This document shows, one piece after another, positions 11,163-22,206 of a stretch of 64,000 nucleotides of DNA. The stretch spans positions 62,001-126,000 of the forward strand of contig JADFUC010000540.1 of the NCBI GenBank assembly GCA_019722365.1, in the 5' to 3' direction. Under the pieces are notes generated by a model. That model was given only the letters and a program-made list of their open reading frames with translations. It searched no databases and was not told the origin of the DNA. Source of the stretch: Lithospermum erythrorhizon. Its lineage: Eukaryota > Streptophyta > Magnoliopsida > Boraginales > Boraginaceae. How positions within the stretch are numbered: position 1 is the first letter of the stretch; each line of letters opens with the position of its first letter. The position numbers and the translations under genes are program-made.

Positions 11163-14100
11163 ATGGGGGAACTTGCTGAATTATCCGAAGCTCTTATGAT
11201 GAGGGTGCAAGAAATAGCAAAAAATGGAGCAGAGATTCCTCCAGCATTTCATTGTAGAGATGATCAGGGGAGGGAAATTGTACCCCCTACTGAATCTCCA
11301 GTTCCAGTCATCAACTTTAGCCTTCTTTCACCTTCACTCTCTAAGACTGAAGAAGGACAAAAAGAATTAGAGAAACTTAAGACAGCTTGCTCCACTTGGG
11401 GGTGTTTCGTGGTATGCCCAATAAACTTTTCTTAAGATCCATAGAATGATTAAGATGATAGAAAATGTTAAGAGTTTATGATGTAGAACATGGAGATGAT
11501 TCTATATTTTTGTTTTTTTCATTTTTTTGTCTATAATTTCCCAAAAATCTAATATTTACCTCTTTAACTGATATCGAGGCATATTGAAAAATAAAATAAA
11601 TTTAGGGAACATTCTAAAAAGATAAAAACGATAGGGATCAAATAATTTACAAGGATGCCTAGTAAAGGATCCAAAAATATATTGTTACGAATTTTGTATA
11701 GTGATTATTTACTCACTTATGAATAGCTTATAAGTAGAGATTGAGGGTTCAAACCTCGGCATTAAGCCCCAGAATAACCTATCATTTTGTTTGCATTGCA
11801 GGCCAGAGGACATGGAATTCCTTTTGACTACCAAACTAAGTTAATCAAAACTTGCCGGGAATTCTTTGCTCAACCAATGGAAGAAAAGATTAAACACCCC
11901 AAAACACTTGAGTCTGTTCAAGGCTATGGTGGTGATCCTCTCCCAACAGAAGAAGGAATGAAGGTTGACTGGTTTGATCGCCTTGTCATCACTACTTTTC
12001 CTGAAGAAATGAGGGAGTACAAGTTTTGGCCTACCAAACCAACATCTATCAGGTTCCCCATAACCAACTTTTTGATAAGAAAAATAATAATACTCGTAGA
12101 TAGGTGGAATAGGGCAGGTGAGCGCCCTCCTCCCTTAAATTTCAAATTTCACTTTATTATTAAAAGATGAAATTTACAATTTATTTACTCAAAAATTGTT
12201 GTTCGGCCCATAATATAAATATATATATATTTCCTTCCATTATATAATAGTCTGCTCGCCTTATTATATAAAAATTCTCTGCCTGGCTTCTACGCATATG
12301 TATCAACTGCATTATTTCAATCAATAAAAAATGTTGTCATTGTGACTATCCTAATAAAATTAAGAATAATTTCCTATGCAGAGAAGTTATTATAGATTAC
12401 TGCCTCAAAATGAAGGTGTTGGCAAACGACCTAAATAAAGCCATGGCAAGGTCATTGGGATTAGAAGATGAAGACTGTTTTGCTAAACAATTTGGAGGTG
12501 ACAAAGAAAGGATGGATACAAGTTGGAATTTATATCCAGCTTGTCCAAAACCAGAGCTCATTCTTGGACTCAGGCCCCACAATGATGCATCAGGATACAG
12601 CATTCTTGCCCAAGATGATCTTGGTCTTCAAGTTGAGAAAGATGGCAAGTGGTATGCAGTTCCACATTTCCATGATGCACTTACTATTGTTTTGGGGGAC
12701 CAAATGGAGGTAATGTTTCTTATTTGCTTTTTACTTTTCCAAAATAATACTCACTCCTCAACTTGTAATACCACTTTGATTTTGGGTAAATTGCAACATA
12801 CTCGATGTATTGTATAAAAGTTTTACCGTACTCTCGTGTATAATTTAATTAGCACCTTACCTTTTTTTATTATTTTAAATATTACACACCATTCCCAAAC
12901 ATTCAAATTTTCACCCAAAAGTAATGTTTTAGACTATTTTACCCCCATTAATAATCATTCATATTATTTCGATATTTTATGTCAATTTTATTTTTTAGAA
13001 CTCCCACTACTTCAATCTAAATGACGTTTTTATTTTCATAAGTCGCAAGAAAATAATATTATAATTTATAAATGATGTTTTTATTTTCATAAAATATCTA
13101 ATGTTATAATCTATACCTTTTTTCATTTTTAATATATAGTATTACCATCTTAATTCGTATGAACATGTTTGCAAAAATTATAAACAAGAAGCCAATAACT
13201 GGAATACGACGAAAGAATATAAAATTATTTTCTTTATAAAAATAAAAATATCATTGAAATTGAATTTGTAAATAAAGAAAGTAAAAATAGTTATCAAAAT
13301 GAGCAAATAATATGAGCAAATATCAATGGGGTAAAATGGTTTAAACCATCACTTTTGGTGGAGATTTGTGTGTTTGGAGATGGTGTGCAACATTAAAATA
13401 ATACAAGAGCAGAGGCTAATTCACCATAGGGGGGCACGGTACAACTTTTAAACACAGTGCTACTAAATTACCCCCTTTGATTTTACACAAACTTTTAGAA
13501 AATTTCAAACTTATCTCACAAATTCAATTTTTCCTCTACTTTTTCTTACTAAATTTGGTAAGAATGGAATCACTAATGGGATTATTACTTTGAGAAAAAT
13601 GAACTTACAAATTAGGATGAAGGGAATATTACCATTAGGTTGTACTTCGATAAGTTCGATATCACATCAATTATAAGACACATTGATAAATATCGGGATT
13701 TTCTATATTCATCATTTCTTTTTATCTAAGTAATCCCTTCATATCATTTTTAAAGGACAAATTTTCTTTTTTTAACAATTCCAATATTTATTAATTTTTA
13801 GTTTCAAAAAATTAAGTAAAATAGTAGTTTGTGAGATAAAATTTGAGTAACTCAAAACTTTAGGCAAAAGTAAAATACTTAAAAAATGTGATGGAGGGAG
13901 TATTAAACTCGTTATTTGATTTACTAATAAATAAATTTGGTTATGGTAGATAATGACGAATGGTATATTCAAAAGCGTGGAGCACAGGGTAGTTGTTAAC
14001 CCGAAGAATGATAGGGTTGCTGTTGTTGTGGGTTATATACCTGATGTAGAGAAAGAAATTGGGCCAGTAGAGGGTTTAACTAAAGATGGAGGGGCAAAGT

Positions 14101-14183
14101 ACAAGACGGTGACAAACTACGTTGATATGTACTACAATCAATTTGTCACTACCACCAAAGCCCTTGATCTACTTCGAATTTGA
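11163..14183 (+). CDS. 2-oxoglutarate/Fe(II)-dependent dioxygenase (DOXC class, SRG1-like), four exons
   Basis: Exons 11163-11411, 11802-12052, 12382-12709 and 13950-14183 join in frame into 353 codons with GT-AG introns, the usual length for plant 2-ODDs. The N-terminal DIOX_N part contains VPVINFSLL and TACSTWGCF. Exon 3 carries WNLYPACPKPE and the iron ligands His233 and Asp235 (PHND). Exon 4 carries NGIFKSVEHR with His288 and the 2OG-binding Arg298. The family inserts oxygen into, or demethylates, small molecules such as flavonoids, alkaloids or hormones in the cytosol, using O2 and 2-oxoglutarate. The motif after Arg298 is R-V-A rather than the usual R-x-S. The organisation resembles SRG1/codeine-demethylase-like enzymes, and flavone O-demethylases of mints are possible relatives. 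The substrate cannot be read from the sequence. Intron 3 (1240 bp) contains a MITE. Confidence 0.9.
12784..13475. mobile_element. Mutator-like MITE with long inverted arms in intron 3
   Basis: The element starts GGGTAAATTGCAACAT and ends with the inverted counterpart AATTACCCCC. The inverted similarity continues inward for about 180 bases: left ATTTTAAATATTACACACCATT matches the reverse complement of right ATGGTGTGCAACATTAAAAT. It is flanked by identical 9 bp duplications TTTGATTTT at 12775-12783 and 13476-13484, the size typical of Mutator-like elements. It encodes no transposase and lies wholly within the intron, so the coding sequence is not affected. Confidence 0.8.
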
Positions 14184-14299
14184 TTAAAGAATGCTTGTCA
14201 TTTTCAGAAAACAATACTTCTTTCAAAGTACTTCCTATAAGAAATAATGTATTGGTTATTTACCAAAATAATGTGATCAGTGTGGTCATTGTTTGAACT

Positions 14300-14420
14300 G
14301 TTGTGGTTGATTATCTATATAGTTCAACTTGGTTCAATTGAACCATGTGATTCACTTAAAAAGTAAGCTTGTATGTATCATTGAGGTCATACACGTTCGA
14401 CTCTTATTATTTACAAATTT
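14300..14420 (+). mobile_element. tRNA-derived SINE-like fragment
   Basis: An RNA polymerase III A-box-like TAGTTCAACTTGG (14320-14332) is followed by a B-box-like GTTCGACTC (14395-14403). Their order matches tRNA-derived SINEs, though the spacing of about 62 bases is long. It lies just downstream of the dioxygenase gene. A clear poly-A or T-rich tail and target duplication were not found. Confidence 0.35.
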
Positions 14421-16024
14421 CATTTTATTAACTCATTAGCAGTTACAAACTCTCTTTTGACAGCCAATTATCCCAAATTTTGAACGTTAAGCATTTCAAA
14501 TACCTTTTTGATAGTTTATTAATCAATAATTTACTAAACTTTTCGATTACGAAATTTAAATGCTAAGAGAATACTCTGGACCTCCTCAGACCTCAGAGTC
14601 ATGTCCTAGGACTCACTGGCTGGAACAGTAGACAACTCCAAACCAATAAATGCAAGTGACTATAAGTAAATAACACATGTATAAAGAATAGAGTTCTAAT
14701 AACTTACACATCACCGGCGCCTATTCAAGAAACATCAATTTAATAAATTTCTATTGTGTCATCTATTACAAAAGAGTTCTAATAACTTAGAATAAACTGC
14801 CCAACCCAAGACTTACTAGAATTCTTTTCTGACTTCGACTCGAAGATATCAGGTGTCAGATTCAACCGGTTAAGTACTTTAAAACATATCACTAATGGAG
14901 AATTAGGTTGCTAATGATGTATAGTAACATGAGTAATAAGTGGCAACACTATATGCATAATTTAATAAGAATTTTTAAATAAACGATACTCTGTCCTTAA
15001 TGAACTCACTAACTACTACTACACTGCAAATGTGTAAGGCAAAATGGGCCATATTTCACACCCAAATTCAAACACTATTTTGGTGCGTGGTATAATACCA
15101 GAATAAGCATGGCAATTAAGTTTCAAATAGGGATACCCAAATCAACATCATACACCTAAATTGCAGGGATAATATGCTTTCAACAGTTATAATATGCTTA
15201 TATACTCAGCATAAACTGAGATGCGTTAATTACGATAAATTCAGGCTGCCAAATCAAAACACCATAAATTAATTTATTGGGACATTTTTTTTTCTTCTAA
15301 CGATAAAAGTTATAAATTACATACGATATCAGACAATAATTAAATTTTAAGTTAAGCAAATAGAAGCCTAAACTTCAAAAGAACAAATTGGTTTTTCTCC
15401 GATGCAGTTTTGTTGCATTTAACCATCGTGATTCGCCTCTGACATTGCATCGGCATCATCGCAATCAAGTTTAAATCCTGATCAAGCCGCTGGGCTGAAA
15501 TTGGCTGGAAGAACACCGAAAATACCAGCCGATGTATGAAACCGGTGACCACCTACGATATCGAATCGGCGAAATCTCACCAAGCCACAGACAGTCGCCT
15601 CGAAAGCCTCATATTCATATTATACCACTGGTACATGTCTACCTAATAATTTATTGGAACATTAAATCATAAAATTCACCAACATAAAACACATCTGAAA
15701 AATCCAAGTAATTACCCAGTGAACAGAGTGGCATCTTTGTCCTGCATCTTCATGAAAATTTCCAGAAAACTATATAAGTATAGAAATAAATCAGATAAAT
15801 GTTTAACAAAGAAAACTAATAGCGCAAAATCAAGTTGCATTCACTAACTCACAAGGATTTTTTGGAGCCGAATTTGTGACTTTTTCTTAGTTACACGGCG
15901 CTCATTTTACCTTTATGACTTGGACGACGCAGGCCGGTTAAGAGAAAATTAGACGGGAGCCGTTTGCAATTTTACTCAACTTTCTTTGCCGGTCCGGTAG
16001 ACCTGATGGTTCCGCATCGGCCTA
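14421..16024. other. Intergenic, possible worn gene fragment on the minus strand
   Basis: No gene is supported. On the minus strand around 15700-15760 a short coding-like stretch (MKMQDKDATLFTG followed by GTAATT) looks like an exon end. No neighbouring exon could be joined to it and no family was recognised. Confidence 0.35.
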
Positions 16025-16330
16025 GGGTGCGATCTCCGACCGATTTACCTGATTTTGGGAGCAGAACCGTGAACCTGATTTCGAATATTTTGGAAAGGGA
16101 AAAATATCCGTCCGGTTATCCGAAATCTGCCTGACCGACCGATCGATTTCCGGACCGATTCTGATATATCGATTTCTACCGCTTTATCGCCGATTTTTTA
16201 ATTGGCCATTTATTTATTTAAGGCTTCCATTTGTTAGATTTGGGGCCGATTTTTATTTATATTTTGTGCCTCTGCTTTAAAGTTAACTATATACATTTAT
16301 AATAAAATAATGATAAACTCAAAAGTCTAA
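16025..16330. mobile_element. Isolated end of the same hAT family as 1522-5274
   Basis: The segment follows 1528-1815 collinearly: GACCGATTTA, ATATTTTGGAAAG, CCGTCCG, TTTTTATTTATATTTT and AACTATATACA occur in the same order. It starts with CTAGGGTGCGATC, a better hAT-like terminus than the 1522 copy has. No transposase or opposite end was found, so it is either a truncated copy or a non-autonomous derivative. Confidence 0.6.
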
Positions 16331-18193
16331 TCACATACTATGATTATTTACTAATATGTCAACATAACTTTTATTACTAAAAGCTCATCTGTGATCGTAT
16401 TAGTGACCTCTTTTTGTCCACAACCGATGTCGCACACATCATGCATCCGCTAAGTAAATTCAATACATACCGATAACATTTCAAAATAGGCAGCCGAAGC
16501 CCACCCCGACTTGGGAATTGTTTGAAGCATCCCATCAGTAAAGGCATCCCGGGGACGAAACGTATGCCATACTAGCATGTCGATCCGCCCAAGTGACCCT
16601 TAACCAACTTTAGATTTGGTGTGACAATATTACTTAACTCTATGTGGGATTAGTTATATTTAGTGATACTCATGATCAAGCAAAAATACATATTCAATCA
16701 AGCAAATACATACACACTAATCATAAGAATAAATATAACTCATAGGGATTCGTGATACGACTTATGAAAGAAGATACAAAATCTAGAGTAGTCTAACTAC
16801 GTCCATTTTCTTAAATTCTTTATTATCTGTCTGGCTCCTTTGGTGGTCTCCATCTTTTAATTAATTATATTTACAATTAAATAGTAACTAATTAATTTTC
16901 AGTTCATCACTAACTTAAAAGGCAAACCAAGCAAGAAAGCTATTGCCTGGGTGAAAACAGCTCACGCACAAGACTGTATTTCTAAATAGCAAATAAGTCG
17001 TAACACTAGTCCCATAGCATCCATCAATATATAACAATATACATCATACATGAATAAATAAAACTAGACATATATGGCATGGATGAAGCAAATATGCAGG
17101 TACAATACAAATTTAAAATATATGTAATTGAATATTCATCAATATGAATAAACAATTAAATTACCTTGGTGTAAAATATTTATTTGAATCTAATTCGAAT
17201 GTATCACTTAAAATATATTTTAAGTGTATTAACATTTAATATTAAACAATTAGTATTTTTGAAAAATACTATTTATTAATTTTACACCATTTAATTCAAG
17301 ATAATATGTTACTTTGAAACTTTAATTGTCAAATAATTCAAAGTCTCTAATTAAAAGAATCAATTCGTATTATTAATTTTAATTAAAACTCCTAATCAAT
17401 ATTGGAAATAAAATAAAATTAATTCTTAGTTTAATTGTATTCAAAATGTCAATTAAACTAGCTCTAATCAAATTAGAATTATTTAAATGTAGTTAAATAA
17501 CTTTCAAGGTTTCAACTATATTCAAAATACTAATTAAAACTTCTCCAATCATGTTGGAACAATTAAATAGTTAATTTTAATTGATTGAAATAATTTTCAA
17601 CTTGAAATTGAGTAAAAACTATTTTAGTTGATATCAAAATATCACTTGAGCAGACCGAACATGTGCTCATTTAGGCATCAAGTCCTTTATATCCTAACTT
17701 AACAATTAGAATTTTTATTCAAAAATAAAATCTAATTCATATTTATATGAATTATTTTAATTATATTTAAAATATAATTTAAATAAATAATATCAATTTT
17801 AGGATTATAAAATCTGTCGAAATAAATAATTAAGTCAATTATTAAATTTTGGTTCAAAATCAAATTATGATTGAACTTAAGAAACTATTAAAATAATTAA
17901 ACCCAAGTCAAACATGAGCTATCAGCCCACATAGACCAGCCCAAGTCAAACATAGTCAAACAAGAGTCTGGCCCAATACGAGGGGTGGCTTGTCGGCCCA
18001 AAAGACAAAACAATTGGGCAAGCCCAATTAAGTGCCAGTCCAGGGAATACTCACGCAATTATAAAACCGATTAAAATACCACTATCAGTTTTAATGGATT
18101 AAAATAATTACGTAAAAAAAATATAAAAAAATCTGATCTCAACATATAAATAATTTATATAGAATAATTACGTAATTATAAAACTCGAACCCT
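16331..18193. other. AT-rich region, probably internal retroelement DNA of the LTR at 18209
   Basis: There are no open frames of note. Because the LTR at 18209-19074 points to the minus strand, its internal region would lie here, but no gag or pol motif was seen. A partial repeat of the LTR start (AATACCACT followed by GGATTAAAATAA) occurs near 18075, suggesting rearrangement. Confidence 0.4.
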
Positions 18194-18208
18194 AGCTCTT
18201 AATACCAC
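18194..18208 (-). promoter_or_regulatory. Primer-binding site, initiator tRNA-Met type
   Basis: On the minus strand the bases read GTGGTATTAAGAGCTAG, close to the TGGTATCAGAGC complement of initiator tRNA-Met that primes many plant LTR retrotransposons. It directly abuts the LTR end, which fixes element orientation. Confidence 0.55.
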
Positions 18209-19074
18209 TGTTGGGTTTTACGGATTAAAATAACATCACATATTATACAGATCCGAATTACACGAATACTACGAGATTATAAAAATAATAATTCAATAAG
18301 ATATATCTTATGTATCTTACACCTTATAGTTGCAGCAGAATAATAGTAGAGGAGGCTCCGAACAACCAAAAATAGTTAATACCACACCAACGTATCGATC
18401 AAACACTTCTTTCGATTTTACTAGAACAATTAAAGTGAACAAAGAATTTAGGAGGAAGAAAAAGCTTGAGTTTTTCTTCCCCTATGGTAGCCGAACAAGA
18501 GGGGTGAGCTGGTAGAGCTATACATCTTTTTCCAAAAGATGATTAATGAATGAGCAAGTTCTAATCTCCAAGTGGTGGCCTTTATATAGGCATCAAATGT
18601 CCTATATTTTAGGCATTTCAAAGAGTTATGGCAAAACTCTTCAACCTTCATAAGAAAAAAATTCTAGAACCCTCGTAGCAAGGCGATTCTGTAATCCATC
18701 CCCTATTTGCTTCCTCGATTCGGCGCTATGGGGTAGGATTTAAATTGAATCTTGCCCCATTATTTCCATATACACTTTAACCCGTAAGCTATAATCGTGA
18801 CATGGGCTGATCCTTTGTCGTATGTGACCTTCAGCTCGATTGACAAAAAGAATATATTAATTTATGCAACCCTGACATTATATTAATATATAGATTATGA
18901 GCGTACTCCTAGTGTCATCATAACCCCTAATGTCAATGTGAGTTATCTCTAATATGTCAATTGCCTAACAATTGAACATATATCCGAACTTATACTTAAA
19001 TGCACAATCAAATGTACAATCAAATTGTTCAACTAAAGATACGTACGGTATATGTTGTCTCACTATTTCCAACA
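18209..19074 (-). mobile_element. LTR (866 bp) of a minus-strand LTR retrotransposon
   Basis: The segment has matching inverted termini, TGTTGG at the left and CCAACA at the right. A primer-binding site lies next to the left end and a TATATAAA promoter motif lies inside on the minus strand. A second full LTR was not found in the window, so the rest of the element is deleted or diverged. The 61-residue and 67-residue open frames inside it are not genes. Confidence 0.65.
18581..18588 (-). promoter_or_regulatory. TATA box inside the LTR
   Basis: The minus strand reads CCTATATAAAGG, a canonical TATA context within an LTR. It is consistent with the U3/R boundary of the minus-strand element. Confidence 0.5.
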
Positions 19075-19732
19075 CACATTTCACCGGATTTTATACATTC
19101 TATGAATTACCTAACAAAAATAATTTTATCAATTAAGTACTCAAACAAAATTTATATATTAATTATTTACTACAATAATTTAAATACAACAAATAAAAAT
19201 TAACATAAGATATTTGCATAAATACTTCAATTCATGAAAACTAACTCAATATATAAGGTTATAAATAATTTCACAAATTAATTACCCAAACAATATCTAT
19301 AAGTTTTCTAACGAGCGTATGTGGGATACCCTCAGAAGTATTTTGAGTGTCTGTTTCATACATTTATTTAGAAATCATATTTTCAGAGCATGAACTGTGT
19401 ACTCGCTAGCCATTTCAGTCCATGGAATATGTACTCGCTAGTCATTATATTTGAGCACATGTTACGTACACTCGATAAGAATAAAATGAACAAAAAATCT
19501 CAGCCTTGAAAATTTCTACTGTGGATTTATATGCACTCATTTGAACTAGTGACGGATAATATTAAATCAATATTGAAGGATGATTAAAATAATAAAATAG
19601 TTTCAATAAAAAATTGACATACAATTCAAGGTGGCCAAATACTATGTTTAAAAAAAACTACAATTGAATAATACAATTTTCTTGAAAATATGAGGGATCA
19701 TCGTTGATCGGCTTAAATTCCAGTCACTGCTT
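19075..19732. other. AT-rich intergenic sequence
   Basis: Nothing was recognised apart from a short direct repeat of TACTCGCTAG...CATT near 19400-19445. No coding signal. Confidence 0.5.
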
Positions 19733-19932
19733 TGAACTTTTTATACCGTTTTAAAAATTATTCACTTAAACTTTTATATTTAAAATTATATCACAAAAAT
19801 ACATTTTAAATTTTTCCATTTATATTTTTTATCAACTATTATACAACACAAACATAAATATTTAAGATCAAACTTGAAAAAATAAAACTATCAAAAAATT
19901 AAAAGTGAATAATTTTTTAGAAATAAAGGGAG
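19733..19932 (-). mobile_element. Stowaway-like MITE, same family as 40269-40447, opposite orientation
   Basis: The reverse complement contains TTTGATAGTTTTA, TTTTTCAAGTTTGA and CTTAAATATTT in the same order as the MITE at 40269. The right end reads AAAGGGAG next to TA, a worn form of the CTCCCT terminus and TA target site. The left end is approximate. Confidence 0.5.
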
Positions 19933-19965
19933 TACTCTATAGCTAATATGTTGGCATGGACCACT

Positions 19966-20725
19966 TGACAATTGCAAGTTTGGAAATAAAATTCATACCA
20001 CATGATATGCAAATGCTTGTCTAGTTAAGAATCACAAAACATTATTGTTTTCTTTTTCATCTTTTGTTGTTTCCTTGGTGTACCATCTACCCAGACGACC
20101 GTACTTCCGGACAGAAAACTCCAATTTTGTGACTCTTTGCTTAATTGAAGAGACACCGACTAGTAATGAGTGATCACCAAATTTAATTTCCAAGGATTTA
20201 GACATTTGTGCTGTTTGATATTGGAGCGATATTTCTAGGAAATTAAAGTTATGAGAGAAATAAAATTATTCAATTAAGGACTTTGATTGACAATTACATG
20301 CTCTAAAAATACATACCACATGCAAATAATGCTTGTCTAGTTAAGAATCACAAAACATTATTGTTTTCTTCATCATTCTTTGTTGTTTCCTTGTGACTTG
20401 GTGGTCAACGTTGGTCCTTCCCTATTTATAATGGTCAACCTCCGATCAATTCCGACCAACTCCAATGATCGACCGGTCAACATTTAAGAAATTAAAGTTA
20501 ATACAGTTAATATCAAATTCCGACTTGATGTATCACCCTCCCATTCCGTTCTTCCGGACAGAAAACTCCCTATTTTGTGACTTTTGCTTGATTGAAGAGA
20601 CACCGATTAGTGATCCCCAAATTTCCAAGGATTTAGACATTTGTGTTGTTTGATACTCGAGTGATATTTTTGGGTAGTAAAATGATTCAATTAAGGACTT
20701 TAATTGACAATTACATGTACAAATA
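19966..20725. repeat. Large imperfect tandem duplication (two units plus a partial third)
   Basis: The unit starts TTGACAATT at about 19966 and again at about 20286, with a third start at about 20704. Shared blocks are GCTTGTCTAGTTAAGAATCA, CTTCCGGACAGAAAACTCC, GAAGAGACACCGA and CCAAGGATTTAGACATTTGTG. The second unit carries about 90 extra bases rich in GGTCAAC/GACC motifs. No coding content is evident. Confidence 0.75.
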
Positions 20726-22206
20726 TCAATGCAATCCCGACTCAGTAGCTCCTTCCATTACCAAATGATACGGTTATAAAAGAATCTTATTTTCGGAGAT
20801 AAAATTCTGACTTTTAATTTGATTGCTTAAAGATTGTATTATAGAAAATTATAACTTATAATGGTTTTTCTAATATGTTCTTTAAGGGTACATGTTAAAA
20901 AGTAAAATTAGAAATAATAAGAAAATATATTTAACAAATATTTCCATATCAAAATTTAGATGCAAATCTTGTATCAAATATTTTCTTTAATTATCACCTT
21001 AACCTGTGCCTTTAGAACAATCTTAAAAAAACTAAATTTCTAAATACTGTAGTCTGATAAAATACATATCACTATAAAATATCTCCTTTGAATTTTCATT
21101 TTTTTATATTAATATTAGCTAGTGAAATTATTAAAATACCCGTAATTTAATATGTAAAATGACAAAAATAACCCTATTTAATTACAGCCGTCAAATTGGA
21201 TAAATTACATAACTACAGCGATCCAATGATCTTACACGCTATAAGCAAAGTGCTTACAAAGTATTTGTAAGCTCACAAAACTGGGCTACTTGTGCAAAAA
21301 ATTATAAATAATATAAGTGTTTTGTTATTCCTCCAATTCATTTTATTAGTTGACTATAAAATAATTTATACGGAGTATTGTCTAATTCTAACTATCTATG
21401 AAATATAATATTAACATTATTGAATTTGTTTTCTAAAATATTTTGTTACATCCAGTTTTGTTTTGGAAATTAAAAAAATACTCCATAAATTGAAATGGAT
21501 TGGATAAAGTAATAAACTAGGAATAAAAAAAAGGAAAAATGATTTGTTTTAGATTATTTTCACAAATTAAGTGATTCTATTAAATGAATATAGTCACATT
21601 TTAGACCTCATTCATTTTGCATAATCACCTAATCAACTACAAAAATCCAAAACAAACTAAACCTTACTATAACCATTAAGTATTTAATGTACAATGATAT
21701 GAGATATGAACTATATTATTTTCCAAATACAAAGATTTGCTGTACTATATTCAACGAAATAAGATTCCAAACTAGTACACTCTCTAAAACATGAAGATAG
21801 TTAACTTTTATTTTTTTGGCATAATTTGTTTATTTAACTAATTTTTACATGTATTGTAGAAACAAACCAAATTTAACTAATTTTAAAATATTTTAACTAA
21901 AATTAAGAAGAAAAAAAACTAAGCAATTTTCATAAAACGAACGTACTATTATAAATTTAGAATATCATGGAGTGGTAGCACAGTATTTACAATTTCCTCG
22001 TAGGACTGTATCTCCTTTACCGAATATTCCAAATTTCCAACAAACAGATTCCCCTAAAATCTCCAACCAGTCTTCTAATCCAACTCAATAACTAACACAT
22101 TTTTAAAAGTTTTAACGACCTCCTTGTCGATCTTATTAATACATCTTAAGCGGCCTTAAAACATTTGGTAGAACCAAGAACAACAACCAAAACACCTAGA
22201 CCAGTA
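20726..22206. other. AT-rich upstream region of the PEPC kinase-like gene
   Basis: No other gene was recognised. A perfect 9 bp palindrome GCTTACAAA/TTTGTAAGC with a 3-base loop lies at 21252-21272. No confident TATA box can be assigned to the gene at 22207. Confidence 0.4.

Noticed and set aside
11746..11755. B-box-like GGTTCAAACC in dioxygenase intron 1 as a tRNA or SINE
   Set aside because: A matching A box at proper distance is lacking (only a weak TAGCTTATAAG 11 bases before). Too little to call.
15352..15552. 66-residue minus-strand open frame next to a possible exon end at 15700-15760
   Set aside because: No similarity recognised and exons could not be joined in frame. Left as intergenic.
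21252..21272. Perfect GCTTACAAA/TTTGTAAGC palindrome upstream of the kinase
   Set aside because: Short, AT-rich and isolated. It can arise by chance and has no terminator or small-RNA context.
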